Assembly (NCBI GenBank): GCA_036417435.1
Contig: CM070915.1
Coordinates: 80,601,799 to 80,665,798, forward strand
Direction: 5' to 3'
Length of the DNA stretch: 64,000 nt
Origin: Inia geoffrensis
Taxonomy: Eukaryota; Chordata; Mammalia; Artiodactyla; Iniidae
The position numbers and the translations under genes were made by a program. Below the pieces are notes generated by a model that was not told the origin of the DNA, searched no databases, and saw only the letters and a list, made by a program, of their open reading frames with translations. Positions 50,666-62,560 of this stretch are shown in pieces (the first letter of the stretch is position 1; each line of letters opens with the position of its first letter).

Positions 50666-51287
50666 GCGAAGCTTTACGTCAGTCCAGGGTTCAAACCAGG
50701 TTCTACCACTAATTAGCTATGTAACCGGAGCTAATCTTTTATTCTCTAAGTCAAAGTTGCTTTCTTTGGAAAAATTGTAACGTATCTATATTAAAGGATT
50801 TTAAATGTTCTATTTTTTTAAAAAAAACAGAATGTTTATCTCAACAATCATTACTTTGACTAATATAAAAATTATAAAAGAACTCCCACAGAAAAACAAC
50901 TTTTTGTGTCCCCAGTGTGCATACTTTTATAAAAGCACTTACAATTTTTTAAATATCTCCATAAATGTCTGGCAAACTCCTCCATGTTATATATCCCCAA
51001 ATGAGTATATAGAAATATAAGCAAAAGAATTCAAAAAAAAAACAAGAAATTCAAGTTCACTAAAAACTTTAAATACTTATCAAAACAACTATTGCTCCGT
51101 TCTGTAAAATGTAAAGAAAGAAAATTATTCACGCTGCCACTTTCAATCTTCAGGAATAGGGCTGATCCATGATGCTTCCTGGTCTTGCCCTCTTAGCGCC
51201 AGAGATTTCCTTTGTTGAAGGTATGGAATGATTAAGATTTAACCTAAGTGGGACTAGCATACATTAGTGGGCCCCTTTAACTTTTTT

Positions 51288-51596
51288 TTTAACGCTTTTT
51301 AAGAAAAATTAATTAATTTATTTTTGGCCTGTGTTGGTTGGGTCTTTGTTTCTGTGCGAGAGCTTTCTCTAGTTGTGGCAAGCAGGGGCCACTCTTCATT
51401 GCGGTGCGCGGGCCTCTCACTATCGCGGCCTCTCTTGTTGCGGAGCACAGGCTCCAGACGCCCAGGCTCAGTAGTTGTGGCGCATGGGCTTAGTTGCTCC
51501 GCGGCATGTGGGAATCTTCCCAGACCAGGGCTCAAACCCGTGTCCCCTGCATTAGGAGGCAGATTCTCAACCACTGCGCCACCAGGGAAGCCCCCA
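51288..51596 (-). mobile_element. CHR-related SINE (long form), minus strand
   Basis: Antisense long form with 'ttggttgggtctttgtttct' at the left and 'gcgccaccagggaagccc' at the right. The 16-bp duplication cccctttaactttttt lies at 51272-51287 and 51597-51612. Confidence 0.93.
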
Positions 51597-51612
51597 CCCC
51601 TTTAACTTTTTT

Positions 51613-53093
51613 AAGATTCAGATAATTCTACATAAAAATAAGAATGCAGAAGTCTCTCCCTAACTATACAAAATCACCCTTCTCATGAGCAAGATTTCAA
51701 TACAAATAGTTAGACTTCTATAATATTTGGTTGATCAAAAGTAAGAGGGCCACTGCCTTCTGGCAAACACACAGCACATTCTTTGTCAAAGATGTGCCAT
51801 TGGTTACTACCTGTTTATCTTTGCCTTGGATCTGAAGTCCCCTTCTCTGGAATCCACTCTCAATCTAATGAAATATTCCTCCTAAGTGCTTCCTTGGGTC
51901 AATTTTTCTACACCTCTCACTTGACATAAGCTCCCTAACAACAGTCTGTGTATCATTCATCTCTGACAACACTTATTAGCAAAGTCAAGATGCCAAAGGA
52001 GATATGTGAAAAACACAAATGGATGACAGGAAAAAAAAAAAAGAAAAAAAAACCAAGGAGAGGTTACAGAAAACATTTATAATGTGTTCAGTATTTTAAG
52101 GCATAAGTTCATTCACAGTCCTGTCTCTATTCTCATTGGTTTTACCGTTAAGGAAATAATTAAAAAGAAAAAAGGTAAGCATATATTTCATTTGTACACA
52201 TATATGCATATATAGTATATATACACACATGCACATCTACATGCAAGCACTTTTAATAACAGCAAAAAACTGGCTAATTCAATCCAAAAATATTTAATAA
52301 TTTAGCAAATATTTATCAAGTACCTGTACTTGGGGTTGGGAACAAGGTACTGAATGAAAAAGGACAAATTTCCCCAGTTATGAAACTTACACTCTACATG
52401 GAAAAACAGACATTTTATAATAATTTCCTAATTATAATAAGAAAACAATGGTTAAATAAATATTGCTTTATTAATGTATAATACACATGCTTTTAAGAAG
52501 TCAAAAACTGAACTTCTTTGAGACACATGGTTTTATCTTCCCTTCAGAACTTCCAGCCATATGGGACAACGCCACAAACATATGCATTCACTGATCAAGC
52601 CCCCTTTGTGTTAGAAACTGTTTATCCAGCTGGAAAGTAAAGAAAGAAGGTGTAATATAAAACTATCACTAAAAATGATAAACATGAAAAACTGGAAAAA
52701 AACCATAAAATGATACAACAAGATTATAACTATGCAAAGACTATATTTATCCATGGATAATAATTAAAACAGCAATAGAAGAATGTGAATAGTTATGTTA
52801 TCATCAAGAATTATAGAACTTAAGCTTTTTTTTGGTTCTGTTTTAAATAAAAACAATGGGTTATTTCATCTCTCTAAATAAGTCCAAAAAATAGCAAAGA
52901 CTAGATTTTGTGGGTTGTTTAAATAAATATCCATTTTCACAGGCCCCCATACTAGATCTACTGATCTGCTGCAGACAAATGAGAAAAGTGTGGAAATTAT
53001 TAAGAAAAATATAGCTTAACTTTATATAAAGTATGGTGGATAATTTTTCACCTTCAAATATTTGTTTTTCTTGGGCTACCATCATAGAAACAT
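51613..53093. other. Intron-like unique DNA
   Basis: No exon found. The part at 52290-52410 vaguely resembles an old L2/MIR-type relic ('tatttatcaagtacctgtac'). Confidence 0.4.
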
Positions 53094-53108
53094 GGTAAAT
53101 TTGTTCTT

Positions 53109-54919
53109 TTTTTTTTTTTTAACATCTTTATTGGAGTATAACTGCTTCACAATGGTGTGTTAGTTTCTGCTTTATAACAAAGTGAATCAGCTATACATAT
53201 ACATATGCCCCCATATCTCTTCCCTCTTGCACCTCCCTCCCTCCCACCCTCCCTATGCCACCGCTCTAGGTGGTCACAAAGCACTGAGCTGATCTCCCTG
53301 TGCTATGCGGCTGCTTCCCACTAGCTGTTTTTTGTTTGGTAGTGTATATTATGTCCATGTCACTCTATCACTTTGTCCCAGCTTACCCTTCCCCCTCCCC
53401 GTATCCTCAAGTCCATTCTCTACTAGGTCTGCATCGTTATTCCTGTCTTACCCCTAGGTTCTTCTGACCACTTTTTTCTTTTTTAGATTCCATATATATG
53501 TGTTGGCACACAGTATTTGTTTTTCTCTTTCTGACTTACTTCACTCTGTATGACAGACTCTAAGTCCATCCACCTCACTATAAATAACTCAGTTTCGTTC
53601 CTCTTTATGGCTGAGTAATATTCCATTGTATATATGTACCACATCTTCTTTATCCATTTATCTGTCAATGGACACTTAGGTTGCTTCCATCTCCTGGCTA
53701 TTGTAAATACAGCTGCAATGAACATTTTGGTACATGACTCTTTTTTAATTATGGTTTTCTTGGGTAGTACAGTCATTTTCACAATATTGATTCTTCCAAT
53801 CCAAGAACATGGTATATCTCTCCATCTATCTGTATCGTCTTTAATTTCTTTCATCAGTGTCTTACAATTTCCTGCATACAGGTCTTTTGTCTCCTTAGGT
53901 AGGTTTATTCCTAGATATTTTATTCTTTTTGTTACAATGGTAAGTGGGAGTGTTTTCTTAATTTCACTTTCAGATTTTTCATCATTAGTGTATAGGAATG
54001 CAAGAGATTTCTGTGCATTAACTTTGTATCCTGCTACTTTACCAAATTCACTGATTAGCTCTAGTATTTTTCTGGTAGCATCTTTAGGATTCTCTATGTA
54101 TAGTATCATGTCATCTGCAAACAGTGACAGCTTTACTTCTTCTTTTCTGATTTGGATTCCTTTTATTTCTTTTTCTTCTCTGATTGCTGTGGCTAAAACT
54201 TCCAAACCTATGTTGAGTAACAGTGGTGAGAATGGGCAACCTTGTCTTGTTCCTGATCTTAGTGGAAATGCTTTCCGTTTTTCACCACTGAGGACGATGT
54301 TGGCTGTGGGTTTGTCATATACAGCCTTTATTATCCTGAGGAAAGTTCCCTCTATGCCTACTTTACGGAGGACTTTTTATCATAAATGGCTGTTGAATTT
54401 TGTCAAAAGCTTTCTCTGCATCTATTGAGATGATCTTATGGTTTTTATCCTTCAATTTGTTAATATGGTGTATCATGTTGTTTGATTTGTGTATACTGAA
54501 GAATCCTTGCATTCCTGGGATAAACCCCACTTGATCATAGTGTATGATCCTTCTAATGTGCTGTTGGATTCTGTTTGCTAGTATTTTGTTGAGGAGTTTT
54601 GCATCTATGTTCATCAGTGATATTGGCCTATAGTTTTTTTTCTTTGTGACATCTTTGTCTGGTTTTGGCATCAGAGTGATGGTGGCCTCGTAGAATGAGT
54701 TTGGGAGTGTTCCTCCCTCTGCTATATTTTGGAAGAGTTCGAGAAGGACAGGTGTTAGCTCTTCTCTAAATGTTTGACAGAATTCGCCTATGAAGCCACC
54801 TGGTCCTGGGCTTTTGTTTTTTCGAAAATTTTTAATCACAGTTTCAACAACCTTCTGAGAATGAACCAGCAAGAAATAGAAAATATGAACAGACCAATCA
54901 CAAGCATTGAAACTGAAAC
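53109..54919 (-). mobile_element. L1 with 5' inversion, minus strand
   Basis: The poly-A tail (T run) lies at 53109, then 3' UTR and ORF2 on minus up to about 54859. The last ~60 bp (54860-54919) are ORF2 sequence in the opposite orientation ('agcaagaaatagaaaatatg', 'aacagaccaatcacaagcat'). The 15-bp duplication ggtaaatttgttctt / ggtaaattagttctt lies at 53094-53108 and 54920-54934. Better preserved than the other L1s here, so relatively young. Confidence 0.92.
53483..54860 (-). pseudogene. Truncated L1 ORF2 with internal deletion
   Basis: Two minus-strand open stretches cover it: 54363-54872 (reverse transcriptase fingers, with 'NKSPGPGGF' and '[10 protein letters not shown]') and 53483-54205 (palm, including the catalytic 'LFADDM' motif, then a jump to the C-terminal end '[20 protein letters not shown]'). 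At about 53748-53760 a long part of ORF2 between the thumb and the C-terminal domain is missing, yet the frame is kept. A frame break separates the two stretches. No endonuclease domain, so the product could not support retrotransposition. Confidence 0.85.
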
Positions 54920-54960
54920 GGTAAATTAGTTCTTGATAGGCGCACGGTAGATTAGTTCTT

Positions 54961-55250
54961 TTTTTTTTTTTTTAATTTTATTTTTATTTATTTTTGGCTG
55001 CATTGGGTCTTCATTGCTGCGCAGGGGCCTTCTCTAGTTGCTGTGGGCAGGGGCTTGTTGCGGAGCATGGGCTCTAGGCGCGTGGGCCTCAGTAGTTGTG
55101 GCTCGTGGGCTCCAGAGTGCAGGTTCAGTATTCGTGGCGCTTGAGCTTAGTTGCTCCTTGGCATGTGGGATCTTCCCCAACCAGGGCCCGAACCCGTGTC
55201 CCCTGCAACTGGCAGATGGATTCCCAACCACTGCGCCACCAGGGAAGCCC
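54961..55250 (-). mobile_element. CHR-related SINE (long form), minus strand
   Basis: Antisense long form, 'ggctgcattgggtcttcatt' at the left and 'gcgccaccagggaagccc' at the right. The perfect 13-bp duplication tagattagttctt lies at 54948-54960 and 55251-55263. Confidence 0.95.
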
Positions 55251-55380
55251 TAGATTAGTTCTTAATAAGAGCATGAGACATTAGTTGATAGGAATATGGT
55301 AAGTGAATCCTAAATAGGACCATGGTAAATTAGACACAAGGAGTAATCTTATCAAAGCCCAATCTCAACTATTTCGGGGG

Positions 55381-55724
55381 TTTTTTTTAATTAACTTATT
55401 TTATGTATTTAGTTTTCGTTGCGTTGGGTCTTCATTGCTGCGAACGGGCTTTCTCTTGTTGCAGCGAGTGGGGGCTACTCTTCATTGCAGTGCACGGGCT
55501 TCTCATTGAGGTGGCTTCTATTTTTGCAGAGCATGGGCTCTAGGCACACGGGCTTCAGTAATTGCAGCACGTGGGCTCAATATCTGTGGCTCGCAGGCTC
55601 AGTAGTTGTGGCTCATGAGCTTAGTTGCTTTGCAGCATGTGGGATCTTCCCAGACCAGGGCTCGAACCCTTGCACCCTGCATTGGCAGGCGGGTTCTTAA
55701 CCACTGCACCACCAAGGAAGTCCC
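55381..55724 (-). mobile_element. CHR-related SINE (long form), minus strand
   Basis: Antisense long form, 'cgttgcgttgggtcttcatt' at the left and 'gcaccaccaaggaagtccc' at the right. More diverged than its neighbour. I could not define a flanking duplication. Confidence 0.88.
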
Positions 55725-55729
55725 TTTTG

Positions 55730-57020
55730 GTTTGCTTTTTATTTAAAAAAGAAAAGGCACCAACGGAATCTCTAAGGTTCCAAAACTGTAATCCCATGAT
55801 TTTGTGTCCAGTATTAATTATGAGTGGTGAATCATTTCTTACAAATAATATTTAAAACACAAATGAAAAGCAAATACTACATTTTAAACTACTTTACTGT
55901 TTATTTGTGTTAAATCTATAAGTCCTATCTATTAAAAGTTGTAATTATTAACGTCATAACACTAGTTCCTCTTCTCTACCCAGTCCAGGCCCTTCATAGG
56001 CAGTCATACTGAGACAAGGTTCACGGATCTAGTTAAGGAAAATTTTCACTCGTACTCCTCACAGTGACCACTCACCCATGAAGATACACTATAAATAATA
56101 TGGTTATTTAAAGTAAAACAATGCAAGCTCAACTGATATTACTGTCTGTCCTTTACTCATGAAAACATTCCCTATTCTCATGTAAGCTATCGATCATAAT
56201 AAAAGAATGCCAAGGCTGATATCCCACTACCAACTGGGATTCCACCTACTAATGTACCCTTGAGCAGAGCCACTACTAGGATATGTGAAGGTCCTCAGCA
56301 TATAATTTTTGTAAGGCATTTGTCTGAATAAATAACTGATTTTACAAAATTCTTGGGCCCATGAGAGCTAGTCATTTATTCATGAAGTTTTCGAATATGG
56401 GGTAGAAAACAGATACTTAGTGTTTATTGACTGTCTAATCATGCACATAAATATTCTTCACTGTGTAACATAGACATCATATCTGTGGTTTTTACTGTCA
56501 TATGTGCATAACTAATTTCATAACGCCCACCCAAGAGAAAGGTAACAATACTGCTATTACTCACAACGGTCTTAAGACATTGTATTGAAACAATATACAT
56601 CTGCTGTGGTTCCTTGATGCCGTTTAGTTAATGTCGGTTATATCACCACTAATGACACTTTTCTCCCATTATAATGCTTGTGAACACTAACTTCCAATGA
56701 CTCTCTCAAAGGTTGTTAGATTTTGTTTGTTTGTTTGAAGACCTCAAGTCATAACCATTGTAAGCGAATGTGTGGATAATCTACTTTGTGGTCACATGAA
56801 ATTTACTGTTAGGAATTTCATGGCATAAGAGCAGAACAACACATCTTCCAACTATGCCCTGTCCTGAAATCTTCAGGCCCTGATCACTAGTGGATCATTA
56901 CTAGGATGTAACCTCTTTCAATGTGCAACACTCCTCTGCTCCCATACATCAGTACCGGAATGGGGAAACAGGCCCTCTTGCCCAGGGAGCAGTGGGGCAG
57001 AAGAGTACAGAAATGGAAAA
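55730..57020. other. Intron-like unique DNA
   Basis: No supported feature. Confidence 0.4.
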
Positions 57021-57243
57021 GCTCACTTTAAAATACCTATGGAGATGCAACAGACCCAGAATAGCCAGGACAATCTTGAAAAAGGAAAAGAGTTAGGGAA
57101 CTCCAACTTCTCAATTTCAAAATCTACTACAAAACTATACTAATCAAGAGAGGATGGAACTGTCATAAGGATGGACATACAGACCAATAGAAAAGGATTT
57201 AAAATCCAGAATAAAACCCACATTATATAGTCAACTGATTTTT

Positions 57244-57456
57244 TTTTTTTTTTTTTTTTTTTTTGCAGTACGTGGGCCTCTCACTGTTGTGGCCTCTCCC
57301 GCTGTGGAGCACAGGCTCCGGACACGCAGGCTCAGTGGCCATGGCTCACGGGCCCAGCTGCTCCGTGGCATGTGGGATCCTCCCAGACCGGGGCACGAAC
57401 CCGTGTCCCCTGCATTGGCAGGCGGACTCTCAACCACTGCACCACCAGGGAAGCCC
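57244..57456 (-). mobile_element. CHR-type SINE (short form), minus strand
   Basis: T run at the left, 'ccaccagggaagccc' at the right, and the perfect 13-bp duplication tcaactgattttt at 57231-57243 and 57457-57469. Confidence 0.96.
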
Positions 57457-58713
57457 TCAACTGATTTTTGATAGGGAAACCATGACCTTTAAATGGAGAA
57501 AGAATAGTATTTCAACACATGTTGCTGTGACAATTGCACATGCACATGAAGAAGGACAAATTTGTCCCTACCTAACACCAACTGAACAATTTACTCAAAA
57601 AGGATCATACATCAATATTTAAAAGGTAAAACTATAGAAATTCTAAGAAGAAAACATAGGTGCAAATCTTCATGACTATATTACACAATTTTTTATATAT
57701 GACACAAAAAGCACAAGGAGTCCAAAAAAATAATAAACTGAACTTCCTCAAAATAAAAACGTTTATGCAACCAAGGACAGTATCAAGGAAGTGAAAAGAT
57801 AACTCACATATGGGAGAAAATATTTCCAATCATGTATCTGATAACACTTACATATACAATATATACTCATAGCTCAACAGTAAAAAAAAAAAAAAAAACC
57901 AAATAAGCCAAGTGAAAAATGGGTAAAGGATCTGAATAGAAATTCCAAAGAATAGTGAAACAGGGAATAAAGAAACTGAATACAGAAATTATAAAAAAGA
58001 TATACAAATAGCCAATAAGCACATGAAACAATGTTAAAAACCATTAGCCATTAGAGAAGTGCAAATAAAAACCAAAATGAGATACCACTTCACACCCATC
58101 TGGGTGGCTATTAAAAGAAATTTTAAAAAAAGAAAAAAATTCAGGGACATGGCTGTGTTGGCAAGGATATGGAGAAACTGGAGTGTCCATAAATTGCTGG
58201 TGGGAATGTAAAATGTGCAGCCACTATGGAAGCAGTCTGACAGTTCCCCCAAAAGTCAAACCAGAGTGACCAGGTGATCAAGCAATTCTACTTCTAGGTA
58301 TATACGAAAGAGAACCAAAAACATGTTCACAGAAAAACCTGTACTTTAATTATAGACAAGCAGTATTCATAAACAGCCAAAAGGTGGAAAAAATCCAAAT
58401 GTCTATCAACTGATGTGGTATATCTGTGCAATGGAATATTATTCAGTCATAAAAAATAATGAAATACTGACAATGCTACAACATGAGTGAACCTTGAAAA
58501 CACTGTACTTAGTGAAAAAACCCAGACACAAAAGGTCAAATATTTATGACTCCATTTATACAAAAAGTTTAGAATAGGAAAATCCTTGCAGACTGAATGT
58601 AGATTAGAAAGTTCTAGGGGATGTGAAAGGGGTGGAATGGGATTGACTGCTAGTCAATGCAGACTTTCTTTCTGAGACAATTAAAATGTTCTGGAATTAA
58701 AAAGTGATGATAA

Positions 58714-58913
58714 GGGCTTCCCTGGTGGCGCAGTGGTTGAGAGTCCGCCTGCCAATGCAGGGGACACGGGTTCGTGCCCCGATCCGGGAAGATCCCACAT
58801 GCCGCGGAGCGGCTGGGCCCGTGAGCCATGGTCGCTGAGCCTGCGCGTCTGGAGCCTGTGCTCCGCAACGGGAGAGGCCACAACAGTGAGAGGCCCGCAT
58901 ACCGCAAAAAAAA
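58714..58913 (+). mobile_element. CHR-type SINE (short form)
   Basis: Full short form with B box 'ggttcgtgccc'. The duplication aaagtgatgataa / aaagtggtgataa lies at 58701-58713 and 58914-58926. Confidence 0.96.
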
Positions 58914-59029
58914 AAAGTGGTGATAATTGCACAACCTTGTAAATGTAACTAAACATCACTGAATTGTACATTTTCAATGGGTAAATTTTGGGCCTTTCAG
59001 TTATATCTCATTTTCTTAAGTGTAAAGAT

Positions 59030-61243
59030 AGGTATCATGACAAAAGAACCAAGCAGAAATCTTGAGGTTGAAAAGTTCAATAGCTAAAATGAAAAATTCC
59101 CCAGAATAGCTTAACAGCAAATATACTGGAAGAAGAAGAAACTGATGAATAGAGATTATGCAAATATGAAGAACAGAGATAAAAAATAAAAATGAACAAA
59201 CTCTCTGGGAAACGTGGGATACCATTAAATGTACCAAAACACATGTAATGGGAAATCAAGGAGAGAAAAGAGAGGGAGAAGCAGAAAAAAATTCCAAGAA
59301 GTGATGGCCATTAATCTCTCAAATTTAACTAAAAACATAAACCTACACGTGTAAGAAGCTCAACACTCCAAGCAGGATAAACACAAAGGGATCCACACCC
59401 AGACACATCATAATAAAAATGCTGAAAGAAAAAGAAAAAAAAAAGCAGCAAAAAGAAAATGATTTGTCGTGTACAAGGGAAATTTCTTAAGATTAACAGC
59501 TGACTTTTGAGAGATAACATATTCTTCTAAGTGTTGAGTTAAAAACAAAAAAAACAAAAACAAAAAACAACCGTCAACCAAAATTTTTATCTACAGTATA
59601 ACTATCAAAAATGTAAGCGAGGGGCTTCCCTGGTGGCGCAGTGGTTGAGTCTGCCTGCCGATGCAGGGGACACGGGTTCAAGCCCTGGTCCGGGAGGATC
59701 CCACGTGCCGCGGAGCAACTGGGCCCGTGAGCCACGACTGCTGAGCCTGCGCAGCTGGAGCCTGTGCTCCTCAATGGGAGAGGCCACGGTAGTGAGAGGC
59801 CCGCGCACCGCAATGAAGAGTGGCCCCAAGCTTGCTGCAACTGGAGAAAGCCCTCGCACAGAGGCGAGGACCCAACACAGCCAAAAATAAATAAATAAAC
59901 GATTAATTAATTTAAAATGAATATCTGCTAAAAAAAAAAATGTAAGCAAAACAAAATATTCCCAGAAAACAAAAACTGATGAACAGTATCAGACTCACCT
60001 TATAAAATATACTAACGGAAGGTTTTAAGGCTGAAAGCAAGCGACCTCAGAATCCACACAAATCCACATGAAAAAAACAGTGTCAGTGAAAGTAACTACC
60101 TATTTTTTTTTCAAAGTATAATGTGTATTCTTTCTCTTAGCTGATATAAAAACCAACTGCATAAAATAGTATGTATATAATTGTATTGTACCTATAACAT
60201 ACAGAAATGTAATATACCTGTCAATAATACAAAAGAGGCAGGTGGGAACAAAGCTGCAATGACCAAGAAAATGTTACTAGGTGGTAATGTGATTCCATGA
60301 GAACAAATGAAAAGGACAAAAAATGGTAACTAAGAAAGATCATATAACACTCTATAAATATACACTCTCTTCTCTCCACTTCTATAAAAGACAAAAATTA
60401 TATGAATAATTATACCAATTTATTAACGGATTTATAACATATACAGATATAATATGTATGACAATAACAGCACAAGAAGAGTAAAAGACAATAATTATAC
60501 AGAAGTAATGTTTCCATATCTCATTGGAATAAAATTGGTATAACCTGAGAAAGAGTCAGCTAAATCAAGATGTACATATTGAACTTTAGAGCAATCTCTG
60601 AGAAGCTAAAAAATACATAGTAAAAAAGTCATGAAAGGAATTAAAAGTTACAGCAATCCCACTTCTGGGTATGTATCCAAAGAAAACAAAAACACTAATT
60701 TGAGAAGATATATGCACACATACACCCCCCGCCCCATTCACTGCAGCATTATTTACAATAGTCAAGATATTGCAACAACCTAAGCATCCATCAATGCATG
60801 AATACATTAAAAAGGTGTGATATGTTTATACACACACACATACACACACATATACAACAAAATACTATTTTTCCATTAAGAAAGAATGAAATGTGGCCAT
60901 CTGCAACAAGATGTATGGACCTTGAGGGCAGTAAGTTATGTTAAATAACTTAGAGGAAGACAAATACTATGGCTCTAACTTACATGTGGAGTTTAAAAGC
61001 ATCAACAAGAACAAAAAAAATCCAAGCTGCAGATACAGAGAATACACTGGTGGTTATCAGAGGCAGGGGCTGAAGGAGGCGGAGCAGGGCGAGGGAGAAA
61101 TGGATAAACAGAGTTCAAAGGTACAAACTTCCAATAATAAAATAATTAAGTCATGGGGATATAATGTAGAGCATGGTGACTGTAGTTAAAAATACTGTAG
61201 TGTATACCTGAAAGTTGACTAGATCTTTTAAAAAGTCCTCATT
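59030..61243 (+). mobile_element. Old L1 lacking most of ORF2
   Basis: Sense ORF1 sequence ('gaagctcaacactccaagca', 'agggatccacacccagacac') is followed by an AT-rich inter-ORF region. At about 60610 it passes directly to the ORF2 C-terminus ('cccacttctgggtatgtatc') and the 3' UTR ('aagtcatggggatataatgt'). Most of ORF2 is deleted. A long-form SINE lies at 59619-59935. Confidence 0.7.
59619..59935 (+). mobile_element. CHR-related SINE (long form) with double A tail
   Basis: The body ends 'cacagccaaaaataaataaa' near 59898, then about 30 bp of other sequence and a second A run. All of it is inside the 12-bp duplication aaaaatgtaagc (59607-59618 and 59936-59947). The same tail organisation is seen in the copy at 30993-31374. 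Confidence 0.93.
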
Positions 61244-61715
61244 ACAAGGTGATGAAAATGGCCAACAGGCACATGAAAAGATGCTCAACATCACTTAATC
61301 ATCAGGGAAATGCAAATCAAAACCACAATGAAACATCACCTCACGCCTATCAGAATAGCTGTCATCAATAAGTCTACAAATAACAAATGTTGCCGAGGAT
61401 GTAGAGAAAAGGGAACCCTTGTACACTGTTCGTAGGAATGTAAATTGGTACAGCCACTGTGGAAAATAGTATGGAGGTTTCAGAAAAACTAAAAATAGAA
61501 TTACCGTGTGACCAGTAATTCAACTCCTGGGTACACAGCTGAAAAAAAACAAAAACACCAATGCAAAAAGATAATGCACCCCAATGTTCATAGCAGCATC
61601 ATTTACAATTGCCAAGACATGTAAACAACCAAAGCATCCATCAACAGATGAATGGATAAAGAAGATGTGGTACACACACACACAATGGAATACTACTCAG
61701 CTATAAAAAAGAATA
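61244..61715 (+). mobile_element. L1 ORF2 3' fragment, host of a later L1
   Basis: Sense ORF2: 'ggccaacaggcacatgaaaa', 'gtaaattggtacagccactg', 'tggaatactactcagctata'. It stops abruptly at about 61715, where a new L1 5' UTR begins. Confidence 0.85.
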
Positions 61716-61859
61716 AGGAGTTAGCTTCTCCCCAAAACTAGGGCGCCTGCTGGCCACTGGGTGGGGACTCTGACGCCCAAGGAGATGGGAAGAACCCCAA
61801 AGTGAACTGGTAGTACGTACGGGGACTGACAGGGGAGGAGAAGTGGAGGCCAGACAGGA

Positions 61860-62560
61860 TCTGCGCCCCTGAGGCCAGGGAGATCAGCAGAAGCAGGTGG
61901 GAGGGACTCTCCGGGAAGAGTGGGAGAGAAGCAGAGGGCAATCGCCTGACCCACTCAGGCTGGGGAGCGTGCTGAGCTCCCAAGCCAGTAACCCATCCCC
62001 CCAAAGCCCCATCCAGGCCACGTGGGTCCTGGGGGCAAAGGAGGGAGGCTGGGAAGATTAGGAGAGGCAGGCAGGAGGGGCCCTCTGGGAGGAATGGGAG
62101 AGGAGCAGAGGGCGATTGCCCTGCCCACTCAGGCACAGGGAGCCTGCTGAGCTCCCAGGCAGATACCCTGCCCTCCAAAGCCCCCTCGAGGCCGCATGGG
62201 TCCTTGGGCACATAGGAGGGAGGTCAGGGAGATCAGGACAGGCAGGTGGGAGGGGCCATCCAGGAGGAGCAGGAGAGGAGCGGAGGGGCATGGCCCCGCC
62301 CACTCAGGCCGGGGAGCCTGCTGAGCTCCCAGGTCCCCTGCCCTCCAAGCCCCCCACCACCACCCCACCACTGCACTGGTCCTTGGGGCATAGGAGGGAG
62401 GCCAGGGAGATGAGGAGAGGCAGGCGAGAGGGAACTTCCCAGACCGGAGGAGCAGGAGAGGAGAGGAGGGTATCTGCCCCAAGCACCTGAGCCCAGGAAG
62501 CATGCTGGGCTCCCAGGTGAGGTCCCCTGCCCTCCGAGACCAGGGGTGGGGGGCATACCT
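61860..62560 (+). repeat. ~176-bp tandem monomers in an L1 5' UTR
   Basis: About 3.7 units. The marker 'gccagggagatcag' (or variants) recurs at about 61870, 62048, 62221 and 62401; 'ctcccagg...ccctgccctcc' recurs at about 61977, 62153, 62327 and 62510. Spacing is 173-183 bp. The long open frames here on both strands are by-products of GC-rich repeats. By analogy with mouse L1, such monomers may be promoter units. Confidence 0.85.

Larger units (their letters stand above)
53094..55340. repeat. Degenerate ~26-bp tandem array, split by L1 and SINE
   Basis: After removing the L1 (53109-54919) and the SINE (54961-55250), the flanks form a head-to-tail array of units like 'ggtaaattagttctt' plus about 11 bp ('gataggcgcac', 'aataagagcatg', 'gataggaatat', 'aaataggaccat'). 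Units start near 53094, 54920, 54946, 55269, 55298 and 55322. Confidence 0.75.
57025..59025 (+). mobile_element. Old L1 3' part with two nested SINEs
   Basis: Sense ORF2 C-terminal region from 'cagaatagccaggacaatct' (57057) through 'gagataccacttcacaccca' (58080) and 'tatggaagcagtctgacagt' (58226) to a 3' UTR end near 'cagttatatctcattttctt'. Frames are fully degraded. SINEs at 57244-57456 and 58714-58913 inserted later. Confidence 0.8.

Noticed and set aside
53634..54428. A 264-residue plus-strand frame, the longest in the window
   Set aside because: It is the antisense shadow of L1 ORF2, which is coded on the minus strand here.
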